From BRH-c54 sp965284565 (GTDB taxonomy: Bacteria > Bacteroidota > Bacteroidia > Flavobacteriales_E > Vicingaceae): 64,000 nt of DNA. The DNA lies in NCBI GenBank assembly GCA_965284565.1, contig OZ260100.1, positions 558,001-622,000 of the forward strand, written 5' to 3'. Positions 18,194 to 26,068 of this stretch are shown here, piece by piece (the first letter of the stretch is position 1; each line of letters begins with the position of its first letter). The notes below the pieces were generated by a model. It did no database searches, was not told where the DNA came from, and saw only the letters and a program-made list of their open reading frames with translations. Made by a program: the position numbers and the translations under genes.

Positions 18194-18517
18194 TTATTTT
18201 GAAGTTGCAATACTATACTTGATGTAAGCATTGAAAGCAGAAAGAATATCTGATTGAACTTTGGCTTCTCGTCTTAGAAATTGAGCAGACGATTCTAACC
18301 TGCTGGCGAACGATTTTAATAAACCGGGTTTAGAATACTTACCAAATTCTTGTGGTTTGATACCCAAATCTGAAATTGCCATTTCCATATAGTTTGCATA
18401 AGGCAAACCACTTTTGAATTTTTTTAGGTTATCACCTACTTTATAGAAGTAAGATCTGTTTAACCATTTTACATATCCTTTAAGGATTTTGTGAATTGTG
18501 TTGTTTGAATTTTTCAT
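18194..18517 (-). CDS. small basic hypothetical protein
   Basis: This 107-residue, mostly helical, basic protein has no signal peptide. Distinct segments are GYVKWLNRSYFYKVGDNLKK and LKSFASRLESSAQFLRREAK. No family was recognised. It lies 97 bases upstream of the ParB-like gene on the same strand, with palindromes between them, so it may be transcribed separately. Confidence 0.5.
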   Translation of the reverse strand: MKNSNNTIHKILKGYVKWLNRSYFYKVGDNLKKFKSGLPYANYMEMAISDLGIKPQEFGKYSKPGLLKSFASRLESSAQFLRREAKVQSDILSAFNAYIKYSIATSK

Positions 18518-18628
18518 GACTTTAAACTTTTAATTATACTATAAAGTTACATAGACTCTATAGCCTTTCCTATAGACCCATATTAACTGGTAGAGCATTT
18601 AATGTGGTTGATGATATTGAGTTCAAAC

Positions 18629-18663
18629 AAAAAAAGCCTCTATATTGCTATAGAGGCTTTTTT
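18629..18663. terminator. rho-independent terminator
   Basis: Stem GCCTCTATA (18636-18644) pairs with 18649-18657 across loop TTGC and has A- and T-runs on both sides. On the minus strand it directly follows the RteC-like gene that ends at 18685. Confidence 0.85.
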
Positions 18664-18684
18664 AATATTGAAGATAAGTATTCC

Positions 18685-19998
18685 TTACTTTATAAGTTTA
18701 GAAATAATAGTATCTATAGATGTATAGTTAATAGGTTTACCTATCTCATTATTAAGATATTGATTTTTGTTATGCTTTAAAGAAAGGATTGGATTATTTT
18801 TATTTGACACGAAAAAACCATAATTACGAATAACTGAATTGTAATTACAATTCCATGCATCTATTAAATTAGAAGTTTTTAACTCCTCGAATAAATAAGC
18901 GATTAGATTTATATTTTTCTTCCATCGAAAAGAATTTCTTTTCATTAAACCTCCTTTGAAAAAATCAAAAAATTCTTTTTTGTTGCCATTATTGATTGGT
19001 TCCATAATTTTAGTCTCAATCAATTCATCAAATAATATAGCGAGTTGATCATCATTACCAATCCACTCAACCCCTTTCTTTTTACTTGAAGTATGTTTTT
19101 TCTTTGTGACAACGATACTTTTAGAATTTCTGTTCTTTTGAAAAGTAGAAATTCTAAACTTTATTTTTTCAAGATTCTTTATTAATTCAAATGTTTTACT
19201 TGTTGTTAAATCGGAATTAGCACGAATTATTTTATTTAACAATACCTTATTATTGACATCTTCAACTTCATCGTCATATCTGTCTTTTATACGGTTTAAA
19301 TTAAAAATCAAATCATTTTCCTTACGGATAAAAGAAGAAATTACAGTTGAGAAAGCTTCAATTACAACTTCCTTCTCAACTTCTCCATTAGTAGTATGTG
19401 ATTCTAACACAAAGAAAAGCTTAGTCGATAGATTACTATAAAAACTTGAACCTAAATCATATATTAATAAGATGTTACTTTCATCACTTCTGTCAAGAGC
19501 ATCAAAATGGAATCGACTTTTAAACTCTTTCCAAAATATAGAATTAGATTTCGATTTTTTTTGAATCTGATTAATAATTTTTGTCCAATCATGTATATTA
19601 GAACTTTCAAGGTTATTAAAAACCAGTTTAGCATCCTCTATATATGAATAACCTTTATTAATTACATTTAGAAACCATAAGCTATTTGTATTACTAGGGT
19701 ACTCCATTGAATTCAAATCAAGTCCCTTAAGGTAACCGATCATTAAATCGGTGATCCCATTTTGCCATTCATCAATATTATCTGGAGCATTAATTGAATT
19801 CAATTCATCTTTTACTTGGGCTAAAGCTGTAGATAATATCTTGTATTTTTCTTCTATAGAACAAAAATTCTCCAACTCTTCATTAAGATTGAGCTCATAA
19901 TCCATCAAACTTATACTAGATAAATAAGTAATCTTTTTTAAATACTCTTTAGAAAGTTCTCTTGCAAGTACCTCTAATGCTATTTTATCTAATCCCAT
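18685..19998 (-). CDS. RteC-like conjugative-element protein (tentative)
   Basis: This 437-residue soluble protein is rich in helices with a Lys/Ser linker near residue 300 (KKKHTSSKKKGVEW). The C-terminal part, with IEWxG-like GVEWIGNDDQLAILFDEL and then FRWKKNINLIAYLFEELK, has two repeats of the Trp, LaxLF pattern. That pattern is seen in RteC and related proteins of Bacteroidota conjugative transposons. RteC regulates excision in CTnDOT-type elements; here that role is only inferred from the resemblance and from the recombinase gene nearby. The N-terminal 280 residues are not recognised. Confidence 0.45.
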   Translation of the reverse strand: MGLDKIALEVLARELSKEYLKKITYLSSISLMDYELNLNEELENFCSIEEKYKILSTALAQVKDELNSINAPDNIDEWQNGITDLMIGYLKGLDLNSMEYPSNTNSLWFLNVINKGYSYIEDAKLVFNNLESSNIHDWTKIINQIQKKSKSNSIFWKEFKSRFHFDALDRSDESNILLIYDLGSSFYSNLSTKLFFVLESHTTNGEVEKEVVIEAFSTVISSFIRKENDLIFNLNRIKDRYDDEVEDVNNKVLLNKIIRANSDLTTSKTFELIKNLEKIKFRISTFQKNRNSKSIVVTKKKHTSSKKKGVEWIGNDDQLAILFDELIETKIMEPINNGNKKEFFDFFKGGLMKRNSFRWKKNINLIAYLFEELKTSNLIDAWNCNYNSVIRNYGFFVSNKNNPILSLKHNKNQYLNNEIGKPINYTSIDTIISKLIK

Positions 19999-20039
19999 AA
20001 TCTATTTTATACTCTAAATTTTCAGGTTCAAATTTACTC

Positions 20040-20225
20040 CTAATTATTTTCGACACCAATTAATGTTTCTAAAAGTTGCTTTTGGAAGACTTTTATTTCA
20101 TTCTTGACAAGTTCTGCTTTCTCAAATTCTTCATCCTTGACAAGTGACCACAACTTAATCCTTTGCGATTTAATTTGCTTGGCTAACCTGCTAACTTCAC
20201 TTTTTATTTCTTCCCTCGTTTTCAT
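20040..20225 (-). CDS. small coiled-coil protein with UVR-like motif
   Basis: This 61-residue helical protein contains LVKDEEFEKAELVKNEIKVF, which resembles the UvrB/UvrC interaction (UVR) motif, where an acidic-Phe-Glu-x-Ala pattern precedes an amphipathic helix. It overlaps the end of the recombinase gene by 4 bases (ATGA type), so translation is coupled to it. It may be a partner or accessory factor of the recombinase. Too short for a firm call. Confidence 0.5.
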   Translation of the reverse strand: MKTREEIKSEVSRLAKQIKSQRIKLWSLVKDEEFEKAELVKNEIKVFQKQLLETLIGVENN

Positions 20226-20803
20226 AGGCTTAAATACACATCTTTAATCTGTTCTTGCGTAATTCCTATATAGGATCTTGTGATAGCAGTAGAACTATGT
20301 CCAAATATTTCTGACAAGTATATTAAAGAACGATCAGATTGACCATCCATTTCATATATGCGTTTTCCGAAAGTTTTACGTAAGGTATGTGAACTTGGAT
20401 TTTGAACACGTACGTTGTATTTCGTAAATAATACTTTGAGGCGCTTATTTATATAAGACACTGATAATTGACCGCCCCAACGATTTGCGAAAATATATTC
20501 GCTGTTCCAATGTGAATCTTTCGACCTTAGTTCATTTGAACAAAGGTTAATCGCCTCGATGACTTTTTCGTTGAATGTAATTGTTCTTGTCTTCTTTGTT
20601 TTTGATTCTTGGATATTGATTTCATCCTTATCAATAACATCACACCATTTTATAGATAGTAGATCGCTAATCCGTAAACCAAAGTAGCATCCCATGGTTA
20701 TAAGAAGATAATCTCGGTATTTTTGATCTCTTTTTAATCGGTCTGTTAATCCAATCATCGTGTTCCACTCCATCCCAGAAGTTGTTGTTTGTCGTTTTAT
20801 CAT
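20222..20803 (-). CDS. minimal tyrosine recombinase (catalytic domain only)
   Basis: At 193 residues this is only the catalytic domain of a tyrosine recombinase. The full active-site set is present: Arg44 in FGLRISDLLS, Lys70 in ESKTKKTR, His139 and Arg142 in SHTLRKTF, His169 in IFGHSSTAI and Tyr178 in TRSYIG. The usual N-terminal core-binding domain (about 100 residues) is missing, and the frame upstream is not open into one. Short recombinases of this kind occur on Bacteroidota mobile elements. It may act on the element itself or need a partner for DNA binding. A 31-base palindrome sits 2 bases upstream of its start. Confidence 0.85.
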   Translation of the reverse strand: MIKRQTTTSGMEWNTMIGLTDRLKRDQKYRDYLLITMGCYFGLRISDLLSIKWCDVIDKDEINIQESKTKKTRTITFNEKVIEAINLCSNELRSKDSHWNSEYIFANRWGGQLSVSYINKRLKVLFTKYNVRVQNPSSHTLRKTFGKRIYEMDGQSDRSLIYLSEIFGHSSTAITRSYIGITQEQIKDVYLSL

Positions 20804-20805
20804 AA

Positions 20806-20836
20806 TTTTTCGTTTAAAGCGAGTTTAAACGAAAAA
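20806..20836. promoter_or_regulatory. perfect 13-bp inverted repeat upstream of the recombinase start
   Basis: TTTTTCGTTTAAA (20806-20818) and its exact complement (20824-20836) flank GCGAG. A second pair, GTCGTTTT (20791-20798) and AAAACGAC (20835-20842), brackets it and reaches into the coding start. Candidate operator, recombinase-binding site or leader hairpin. Confidence 0.6.
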
Positions 20837-20927
20837 AACGACTAGTTGTCCTATTTTCAATAGTTTTTCCATACAAACTGGACAAAGGAATATGAGCTAA
20901 AGCTTAAACACTTGATTTCCAAGTATA

Positions 20928-20985
20928 GTCCCAGTTTCAACAAAAGTGGGACAAAAAAACACCCTGATAAAATTTTATCAAGGTG
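20928..20985 (-). terminator. tandem hairpins, terminator for the 80-residue gene
   Basis: On the minus strand a 26-base hairpin (20960-20985, arms CACCTTGATAAAA / TTTTATCAGGGTG) is followed by seven T (20953-20959). A second hairpin, GTCCCA/TGGGAC (20928-20933 with 20947-20952), lies beyond it. It fits termination of the gene ending at 21081. Confidence 0.75.
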
Positions 20986-21080
20986 CAAAAACTCAAAAAA
21001 ATGAAATCAAAAAACCAATTACGAATCACGGTACACAATTGATTAATCATAATTAATATGAATAGGTGCTCAAATTGTTT

Positions 21081-21323
21081 CTACTTCGCGGAAATTTTGT
21101 AATCGAAACTTGAAAATATATCGTGTATCCAATTAACAACGAGACCATCCTCGTATTCATTAAGCACATTTGAATCTCTTGCATTAAGTATAGCAATCGA
21201 AGAACCTGTAACATATTTCGAGTTCGGGAATATTAAACGATACATTAAGGTATCATCCGAAACTTGAAGATTGTATATACCTTTTTCTCCGATGAATTGG
21301 AATTTATAATTGTATGTTGACAT
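21081..21323 (-). CDS. small hypothetical protein
   Basis: This 80-residue soluble protein looks beta-rich (YNYKFQFIGEKGIYNLQVSD) and ends in a helix with aromatic residues (VVNWIHDIFSSFDYKISAK). No family was recognised. It has its own terminator downstream and is divergent from the 86-residue gene, so both promoters lie in the 130-base gap between them. Confidence 0.5.
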   Translation of the reverse strand: MSTYNYKFQFIGEKGIYNLQVSDDTLMYRLIFPNSKYVTGSSIAILNARDSNVLNEYEDGLVVNWIHDIFSSFDYKISAK

Positions 21324-21454
21324 AGCTCAGTTGTTTACTTATATATCGACACATTTTACCGCATGAAATGATAAGCGTGGAAATAGTTCACCCCTTAATT
21401 TTTCCGCTAAGAACTGAACTCCTAAAATTGTATAAATAATTTAAAACGAATGTT

Positions 21455-21715
21455 ATGAAAGATCAAAAAGACAGTACCTATGAGTTCAGAATTGTAAGGG
21501 ATTTAAACGTAGAAGTTGTTACGACCATCTCATTTTCTGCAAAATCGAAAGAAAAAGCTTTGGAGTTAGCAATTGCTCAGACTGAGGATGAAAGTAATTG
21601 CCCTGACTTAGACACGCTCACCGATGACACCTACGTTGAATATGTAGAATTAGACGGCTATAAGGTTGAAGGCGTTGAGGATGAGGAATACAATAGTGGT
21701 TACACCTTAGTTTAG
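21455..21715 (+). CDS. small acidic hypothetical protein
   Basis: This 86-residue, strongly acidic protein (Asp/Glu-rich C-terminal half) starts with beta strands, EFRIVRDLNVEVVTTISFSA, then a helix, KSKEKALELAIAQTEDE. No family was recognised; acidic small proteins on mobile elements can be DNA mimics, but there is no evidence for that here. Its 3' end overlaps the degraded metalloprotease fragment on the other strand by 9 bases. Confidence 0.45.
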   Translation: MKDQKDSTYEFRIVRDLNVEVVTTISFSAKSKEKALELAIAQTEDESNCPDLDTLTDDTYVEYVELDGYKVEGVEDEEYNSGYTLV

Positions 21716-21916
21716 CCAATTAACATTTTCCAGTTTATTCTTGAGTACTGCCCAATCCGGGCAGTACTTATTTAATAGTGTCCAAAATTTATTGCTGTGG
21801 TCATGATACTTCAAATGACAAATTTCATGTATCAATACATAGTCGATGCAGTTGATTGGTGCTTTGATTAAATCAGCGTTCACAATCATCTTCACCGATG
21901 GATTCGAATTTGTAAT
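21707..21916 (-). pseudogene. C-terminal remnant of a YgjP/DUF45-type metallopeptidase
   Basis: Only the last 70 or so codons of a DUF45 (YgjP-like, M48-type) protein remain. They encode the zinc motif HEICHLKYHDHSNKFW, preceded by VNADLIKAPINCIDYVLI and followed by KYCPDWAVLKNKL, all in the order seen in that family. Full proteins are about 230 residues. The homologous frame is broken by a stop at 21917-21919, with no start better than a GTG at 21895 or ATG at 21889. DUF45 genes are often found next to type I restriction genes, so this is probably a scar left at the edge of the defence operon. Confidence 0.7.
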
Positions 21917-21986
21917 TTAACATATAATTATTTTTATTTTATATAACAAATAATTCACAAAAGCTTAACTGATGGAAATACCTTTA

Positions 21987-22349
21987 TTACAAAACCTGTT
22001 TTATTAAACTTACTATATATTCTAAATTCTTGTCGTTTTCTATTTGGATTTGATAATCTCCATTTCCTCTATGCCCAATATTTGAAACATCTTTTACTAA
22101 TCCTTTAGGGTCATCAAGACTTCCTATTTTGGCATTAATGAATATTTTTAATGACTTCTTTTGGATTTCAATATCTGAAATGTTTGAGCCTTTCTTAAAA
22201 GCTATATAATACTTTTGCAGTAATATTTCTATACCATCCGTAAAGTTGAGAATTGAAGATTTAAACTTCTCGTATAACTCTATAATGTAATCCGAACCGT
22301 TGCTATAATGGTCTTCCTCTGTGTAAACTTTGATGTCGGTTAAGTTCAT
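21987..22349 (-). CDS. DUF5655-domain protein
   Basis: This 120-residue protein resembles the DUF5655 domain, with YYIAFKKGSNISDIEIQKKS and then the conserved end DPKGLVKDVSNIGHRGNGDY and a final helix. In databases the domain is often labelled a predicted transport protein, but it recurs near restriction systems and its function is unknown. It is the last gene of the defence operon, starting 5 bases after mcrC stops, so it is cotranscribed. It could be an accessory or regulatory subunit. Confidence 0.65.
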   Translation of the reverse strand: MNLTDIKVYTEEDHYSNGSDYIIELYEKFKSSILNFTDGIEILLQKYYIAFKKGSNISDIEIQKKSLKIFINAKIGSLDDPKGLVKDVSNIGHRGNGDYQIQIENDKNLEYIVSLIKQVL

Positions 22350-22354
22350 ATTAA

Positions 22355-23668
22355 TTATTTCCGTTCTGTATCAGCAGTTTTTGTTTCAGTTGTATTTAAC
22401 CAACCTACAAATTGTGAGTGAATAGTTTTTTGCCATGTTTTTATGATTCCATTATTTACTTCGGTACTATCTGGTACTTCTAACAGAATTATACTACATT
22501 CCTTATCCATTTTATCATAAAATTTAGATGGGTAAAACTTCCCTTTACTACTTTTTTTAGGGTTCCCTGGATAAATTAAAGCAACTCTCTTGGCCCCATA
22601 ATACTCATGATAAACATACATCTGTCTTAAATCATTTGATGATGGATTGTACCCATTGAGGTTCTTCCATTTAGTGTCTAACACAACACAATTTTCCTTA
22701 TCATCTTTATTAATTACAATATCTGGTCGCATTTTAGAGCGACTACCATTCTCTGGCTTCCAAAAGAATTTAGAAGTTTGAGCGGTAATTCTAGTTTCTG
22801 GTGTTTTATTCTTTCGCAAACTCACGTAAACAAATTGTTCCCAGAGTTTATTCATATCAAACATCAGAGCAAGTACATGGTTCCTACCATTACTTATATC
22901 AGGATGATATTGAAGTAAAAGCAACTTCGCTATTTCAATGGCTTTTTTATAAGATTGGTTTTTCCTATTAAACACTAGTTTTTCAAAAGTAGAATCTGTA
23001 ACTTGACTATCGGGCATCTCTGGAAAGTGTAGGAGTAACGCTCCAATTCTACCATGTAAATTAGCATTTGTATTTATTAGCTTTAAAAGTAGTACCGTTT
23101 TATAAAGAATGAAATGAAGTTTATGTTCAACATCATAAGTTGTATGATTAACATAAAACCGTTCTTTATGGGTTAGATTTTGCTGAAGATGTTTAGCAAA
23201 TTGCAAGCTTCCTTTAAGCGCAGTAACATTACCTTCAATTTTTCGATATTGTTTTATCAGTCCATTATGCAAAAGATATTCTACTTCCTTAAGATACATT
23301 TCAAAGTATAAATCTAATATAGTATTTGACTTAACTTTTAAGTTACTTTCACTACTAGACTGAATATCAAACGCCCCAACTGCCCTTAACATACCTATAA
23401 GTATGTCTCTCCATTTTGATTCAGAAGCATCAGACTTATCTGCTTTAGGTAATACTTCAATTAATAAGTTACCAACTTGAATAACACCCACAAACTCCTT
23501 AAACTTAATTCCGTTGTGAACTAAAGAATAAAAAGGCACTCCTTTTACACCATAATATGATTGCAATGCTTTAAGTATAGCATCATTAATTTTAACACCA
23601 TTAATTACTTGATTTAATTTAATTGTTTGGTGTTCAAAAACAGTAATATGTGGGTTAATTAATTTCAA
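22355..23668 (-). CDS. mcrC: McrC-like nuclease subunit of a type IV restriction system
   Basis: This 437-residue protein fits the McrC family. It has an N-terminal domain followed by a PD-(D/E)xK nuclease, visible as RPDIVI near residue 313 and VLDTKWK near 329, then a segment with MYVYHEYYGAKRVALIYPG. McrC docks on the McrB ring and cuts modified DNA. The start is TTG at 23668, placed 1 base after the mcrB stop; no in-frame ATG exists for about 100 residues, so the TTG is likely genuine and coupled to mcrB translation. Confidence 0.88.
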   Translation of the reverse strand: MKLINPHITVFEHQTIKLNQVINGVKINDAILKALQSYYGVKGVPFYSLVHNGIKFKEFVGVIQVGNLLIEVLPKADKSDASESKWRDILIGMLRAVGAFDIQSSSESNLKVKSNTILDLYFEMYLKEVEYLLHNGLIKQYRKIEGNVTALKGSLQFAKHLQQNLTHKERFYVNHTTYDVEHKLHFILYKTVLLLKLINTNANLHGRIGALLLHFPEMPDSQVTDSTFEKLVFNRKNQSYKKAIEIAKLLLLQYHPDISNGRNHVLALMFDMNKLWEQFVYVSLRKNKTPETRITAQTSKFFWKPENGSRSKMRPDIVINKDDKENCVVLDTKWKNLNGYNPSSNDLRQMYVYHEYYGAKRVALIYPGNPKKSSKGKFYPSKFYDKMDKECSIILLEVPDSTEVNNGIIKTWQKTIHSQFVGWLNTTETKTADTERK

Positions 23669-23669
23669 C

Positions 23670-25619
23670 CTAAACTTTTAAAAGAGTACCAATAGCTTTT
23701 AGAAATTCATCATCATCCATATCAGCAACATTCTTAATTTTATAGATGCTTCTTTCTGCAAACTGAGAAGCGTCATAATCGTTGAAATCTGCAAATATAT
23801 TCTCATCAACAGACTCATCTTCACTAAAGAAATTTTGTCCAATAACAAGTCCAATTTTCCCGAAATCACCAAAGAAATACTCTTGTAACAATGGAATGAT
23901 TTTATTATGAAATGCAGATTTTAATTGCTCCAAACTAGTGATTGAAACAAAATAACTATGTCCAATTTGATGATCTTTACCAAGTAGTTTTTCTATTCTA
24001 GTATTAATAGTTTCTAATAACACTTTTAAATTTACTCCTGTAAAATCTGCATCAGAAAACTCGTTTATTTGAGCTTCATTTTTACCGTTTTTCTTGAAAG
24101 TCTCCCATTTTTTAACTCTATTATTCCATACATCTTTACTTGCACCAAACAAATCTAACATCTCTTTTTCTTTGGCTTCATAAATTGCATCATCCCAGTC
24201 TGAACCTTTGTACTTCCATAACAATTCCCAAAACATCCTTTTAGGGTCTAAAACCTCAGAATTTGGAGGCATTTCTTCAAAACTAAATCTTCTTCTCAAT
24301 GCAGCATCAAGTGCCTCAACACTTCTATCTGCGGTATTCATTGTTCCAATGATATGAAGGTTAGGTGGAACTCCAAATTTTTCCTTGCTATAAGGCAAAG
24401 TAACCTCTAATGATTCATCTTTTCCAAGTCGTTTATCCTCTTCAATTAATGTAATGAGTTCTCCAAATATTTGAGATACATTTCCACGATTAATTTCGTC
24501 AATAATAAGTACGTAATTTTTTTCTTCTTTCTCTACAATCAAAGAAGGTTGATATGATTTTAATTTATCCAAGATAGCTGGATAATAAATACCAATCCCT
24601 GCTTGTCTAACTTCTCTCCTTTTATAAAAGTAATCTCTTAGAGTAGATATACTTAATGTATGTCCTGTCCCTCCACTAGCTTTTCTAAATTTGATGGACG
24701 ACTTTGTAAACCCAAGTATAGTGTAATCGTTACCTTCTCTTTTTAAAGGAAATTTCATTTCTTGATCTTCCTGCCACTCATCTTTAAATTTCACAAATGC
24801 TTCTTCAAATGATAACTGTTCTTTACTTCCTTTATTTGCATCGAGCCAATTATCTCTAGCAATAGAAGCCATCATTTTAAATATACCTGGTTCAACATCA
24901 TAAATTACATCTTGATCATCGTTTAAACCAGGTTTTATTCCCTCAATAAAATCCTCGTATGACATGCTTTGATGAAATGTGATAAAACCAATTTGACCAG
25001 TAGGGTTTTCCCAATCGTCAATTAGCAACTCATCAAAACGCTCCTTCAAATCACTTCTTTCATCATAATAGGTGCTAAGTGCATTTTCTTTAAGGTTGTC
25101 AATAATAGAAACCGCTTTATTAATAGTGTTAAAAGTCTTTCCAGTACCAGGAGGACCAAATAAAATTTGATTTAAGGGAAAAGCTACCTGCAAATCCTTT
25201 TCATTAAAAGACAAAGCTGCATCTTCTTTTTTCTTTTTATTCCCAAAAATTAAGTCAATATTTTCTTTATGGTTCACCTTACTAATAGTTGAACGATAAG
25301 CACCACGTCTATCTAATGAGAAAGGTTTAAAGTCTTTTTTCCAATCAACTTTTAGCGTTTTACCGTCTCCGCTATTATGAGTAACAGTACCAATACCATA
25401 TACACCCAAAACAGAAATGATTTTCCCATCTTTTTTTCTTGTATAGCTTGTTTTGGCAGCAATTTGACTTCCAACAGGAACGTTTTTAACTTTATCTAAA
25501 TACTTATCATCAAAGCCATTCTCCCATACTCCTTCTTTTTGAAATCGAGGTAATTGGTTTTCCGGATCGCTTCCGTACCAGAAAAAGCCTACACAGTAAT
25601 ATTGAATATCTTTTGCCAT
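23670..25619 (-). CDS. mcrB: McrB-like AAA+ GTPase with an N-terminal EVE-like reader domain
   Basis: This 649-residue motor subunit has Walker A LFGPPGTGKTF (155-162), the McrB-type Walker B IIDEINRGNVSQIFGELI near 372, and the sensor motif MNTADRSVEALDAALRRRF near 427. That MNxxDRS form is typical of McrB, which uses GTP. Residues 1-128 (starting YYCVGFFWYG) look like an EVE/PUA-like DNA-reading domain that would set the specificity for modified bases; this part is inference. It is followed by mcrC with a 1-base gap. Together they should form a type IV, modification-dependent restriction complex. Confidence 0.9.
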   Translation of the reverse strand: MAKDIQYYCVGFFWYGSDPENQLPRFQKEGVWENGFDDKYLDKVKNVPVGSQIAAKTSYTRKKDGKIISVLGVYGIGTVTHNSGDGKTLKVDWKKDFKPFSLDRRGAYRSTISKVNHKENIDLIFGNKKKKEDAALSFNEKDLQVAFPLNQILFGPPGTGKTFNTINKAVSIIDNLKENALSTYYDERSDLKERFDELLIDDWENPTGQIGFITFHQSMSYEDFIEGIKPGLNDDQDVIYDVEPGIFKMMASIARDNWLDANKGSKEQLSFEEAFVKFKDEWQEDQEMKFPLKREGNDYTILGFTKSSIKFRKASGGTGHTLSISTLRDYFYKRREVRQAGIGIYYPAILDKLKSYQPSLIVEKEEKNYVLIIDEINRGNVSQIFGELITLIEEDKRLGKDESLEVTLPYSKEKFGVPPNLHIIGTMNTADRSVEALDAALRRRFSFEEMPPNSEVLDPKRMFWELLWKYKGSDWDDAIYEAKEKEMLDLFGASKDVWNNRVKKWETFKKNGKNEAQINEFSDADFTGVNLKVLLETINTRIEKLLGKDHQIGHSYFVSITSLEQLKSAFHNKIIPLLQEYFFGDFGKIGLVIGQNFFSEDESVDENIFADFNDYDASQFAERSIYKIKNVADMDDDEFLKAIGTLLKV

Positions 25620-25636
25620 AATTTTTTATTGCTTTA

Positions 25637-26068
25637 CTAATTTTTTAAAGAAGGAATGTAAGTATATTCATCAGTTTCGTCATTATACTCAGCTAAATCT
25701 CTTTCCACTAATCTTTCCCATACTTTCTCAGCATTTGGAGTTCTGTACTCACCAACACCTAATTTATTTGAGCTTGATTTAATTGTTAAATCCAACTGAA
25801 TATTGGCTTCCTCAATAAGCCTTTCTGGTATACCCATTGCAATGTACTCAGGTCTTTTATGATGATTCATCATTACTACCTTTCCTTCATTACCATTTAA
25901 ATCTAATACTGATAATTCAAACCATTCATTAAATTGCATATTTTCAGGAACAACCATAAATATCCACTTCTTTTGCCCATTTTCTTCTGATTCTTTCAAA
26001 TGATATTTAAATATCCTTTCTTCTCCATCCCGACCTGTACAATTTATTTGATTTTTAAATTCCATCAT
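25637..26068 (-). CDS. hypothetical protein of the restriction operon
   Basis: This 143-residue soluble protein overlaps the end of the HNH gene by 4 bases (ATGA), so it is translationally coupled to it, and it lies 18 bases before mcrB. The N-terminal part is beta-rich (FKYHLKESEENGQKKWIFMV) and the C-terminal part resembles a small winged helix (KVWERLVERDLAEYNDETD). No family was recognised. Its position between the type I and type IV gene blocks suggests an accessory role in one of them. Confidence 0.55.
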   Translation of the reverse strand: MMEFKNQINCTGRDGEERIFKYHLKESEENGQKKWIFMVVPENMQFNEWFELSVLDLNGNEGKVVMMNHHKRPEYIAMGIPERLIEEANIQLDLTIKSSSNKLGVGEYRTPNAEKVWERLVERDLAEYNDETDEYTYIPSLKN

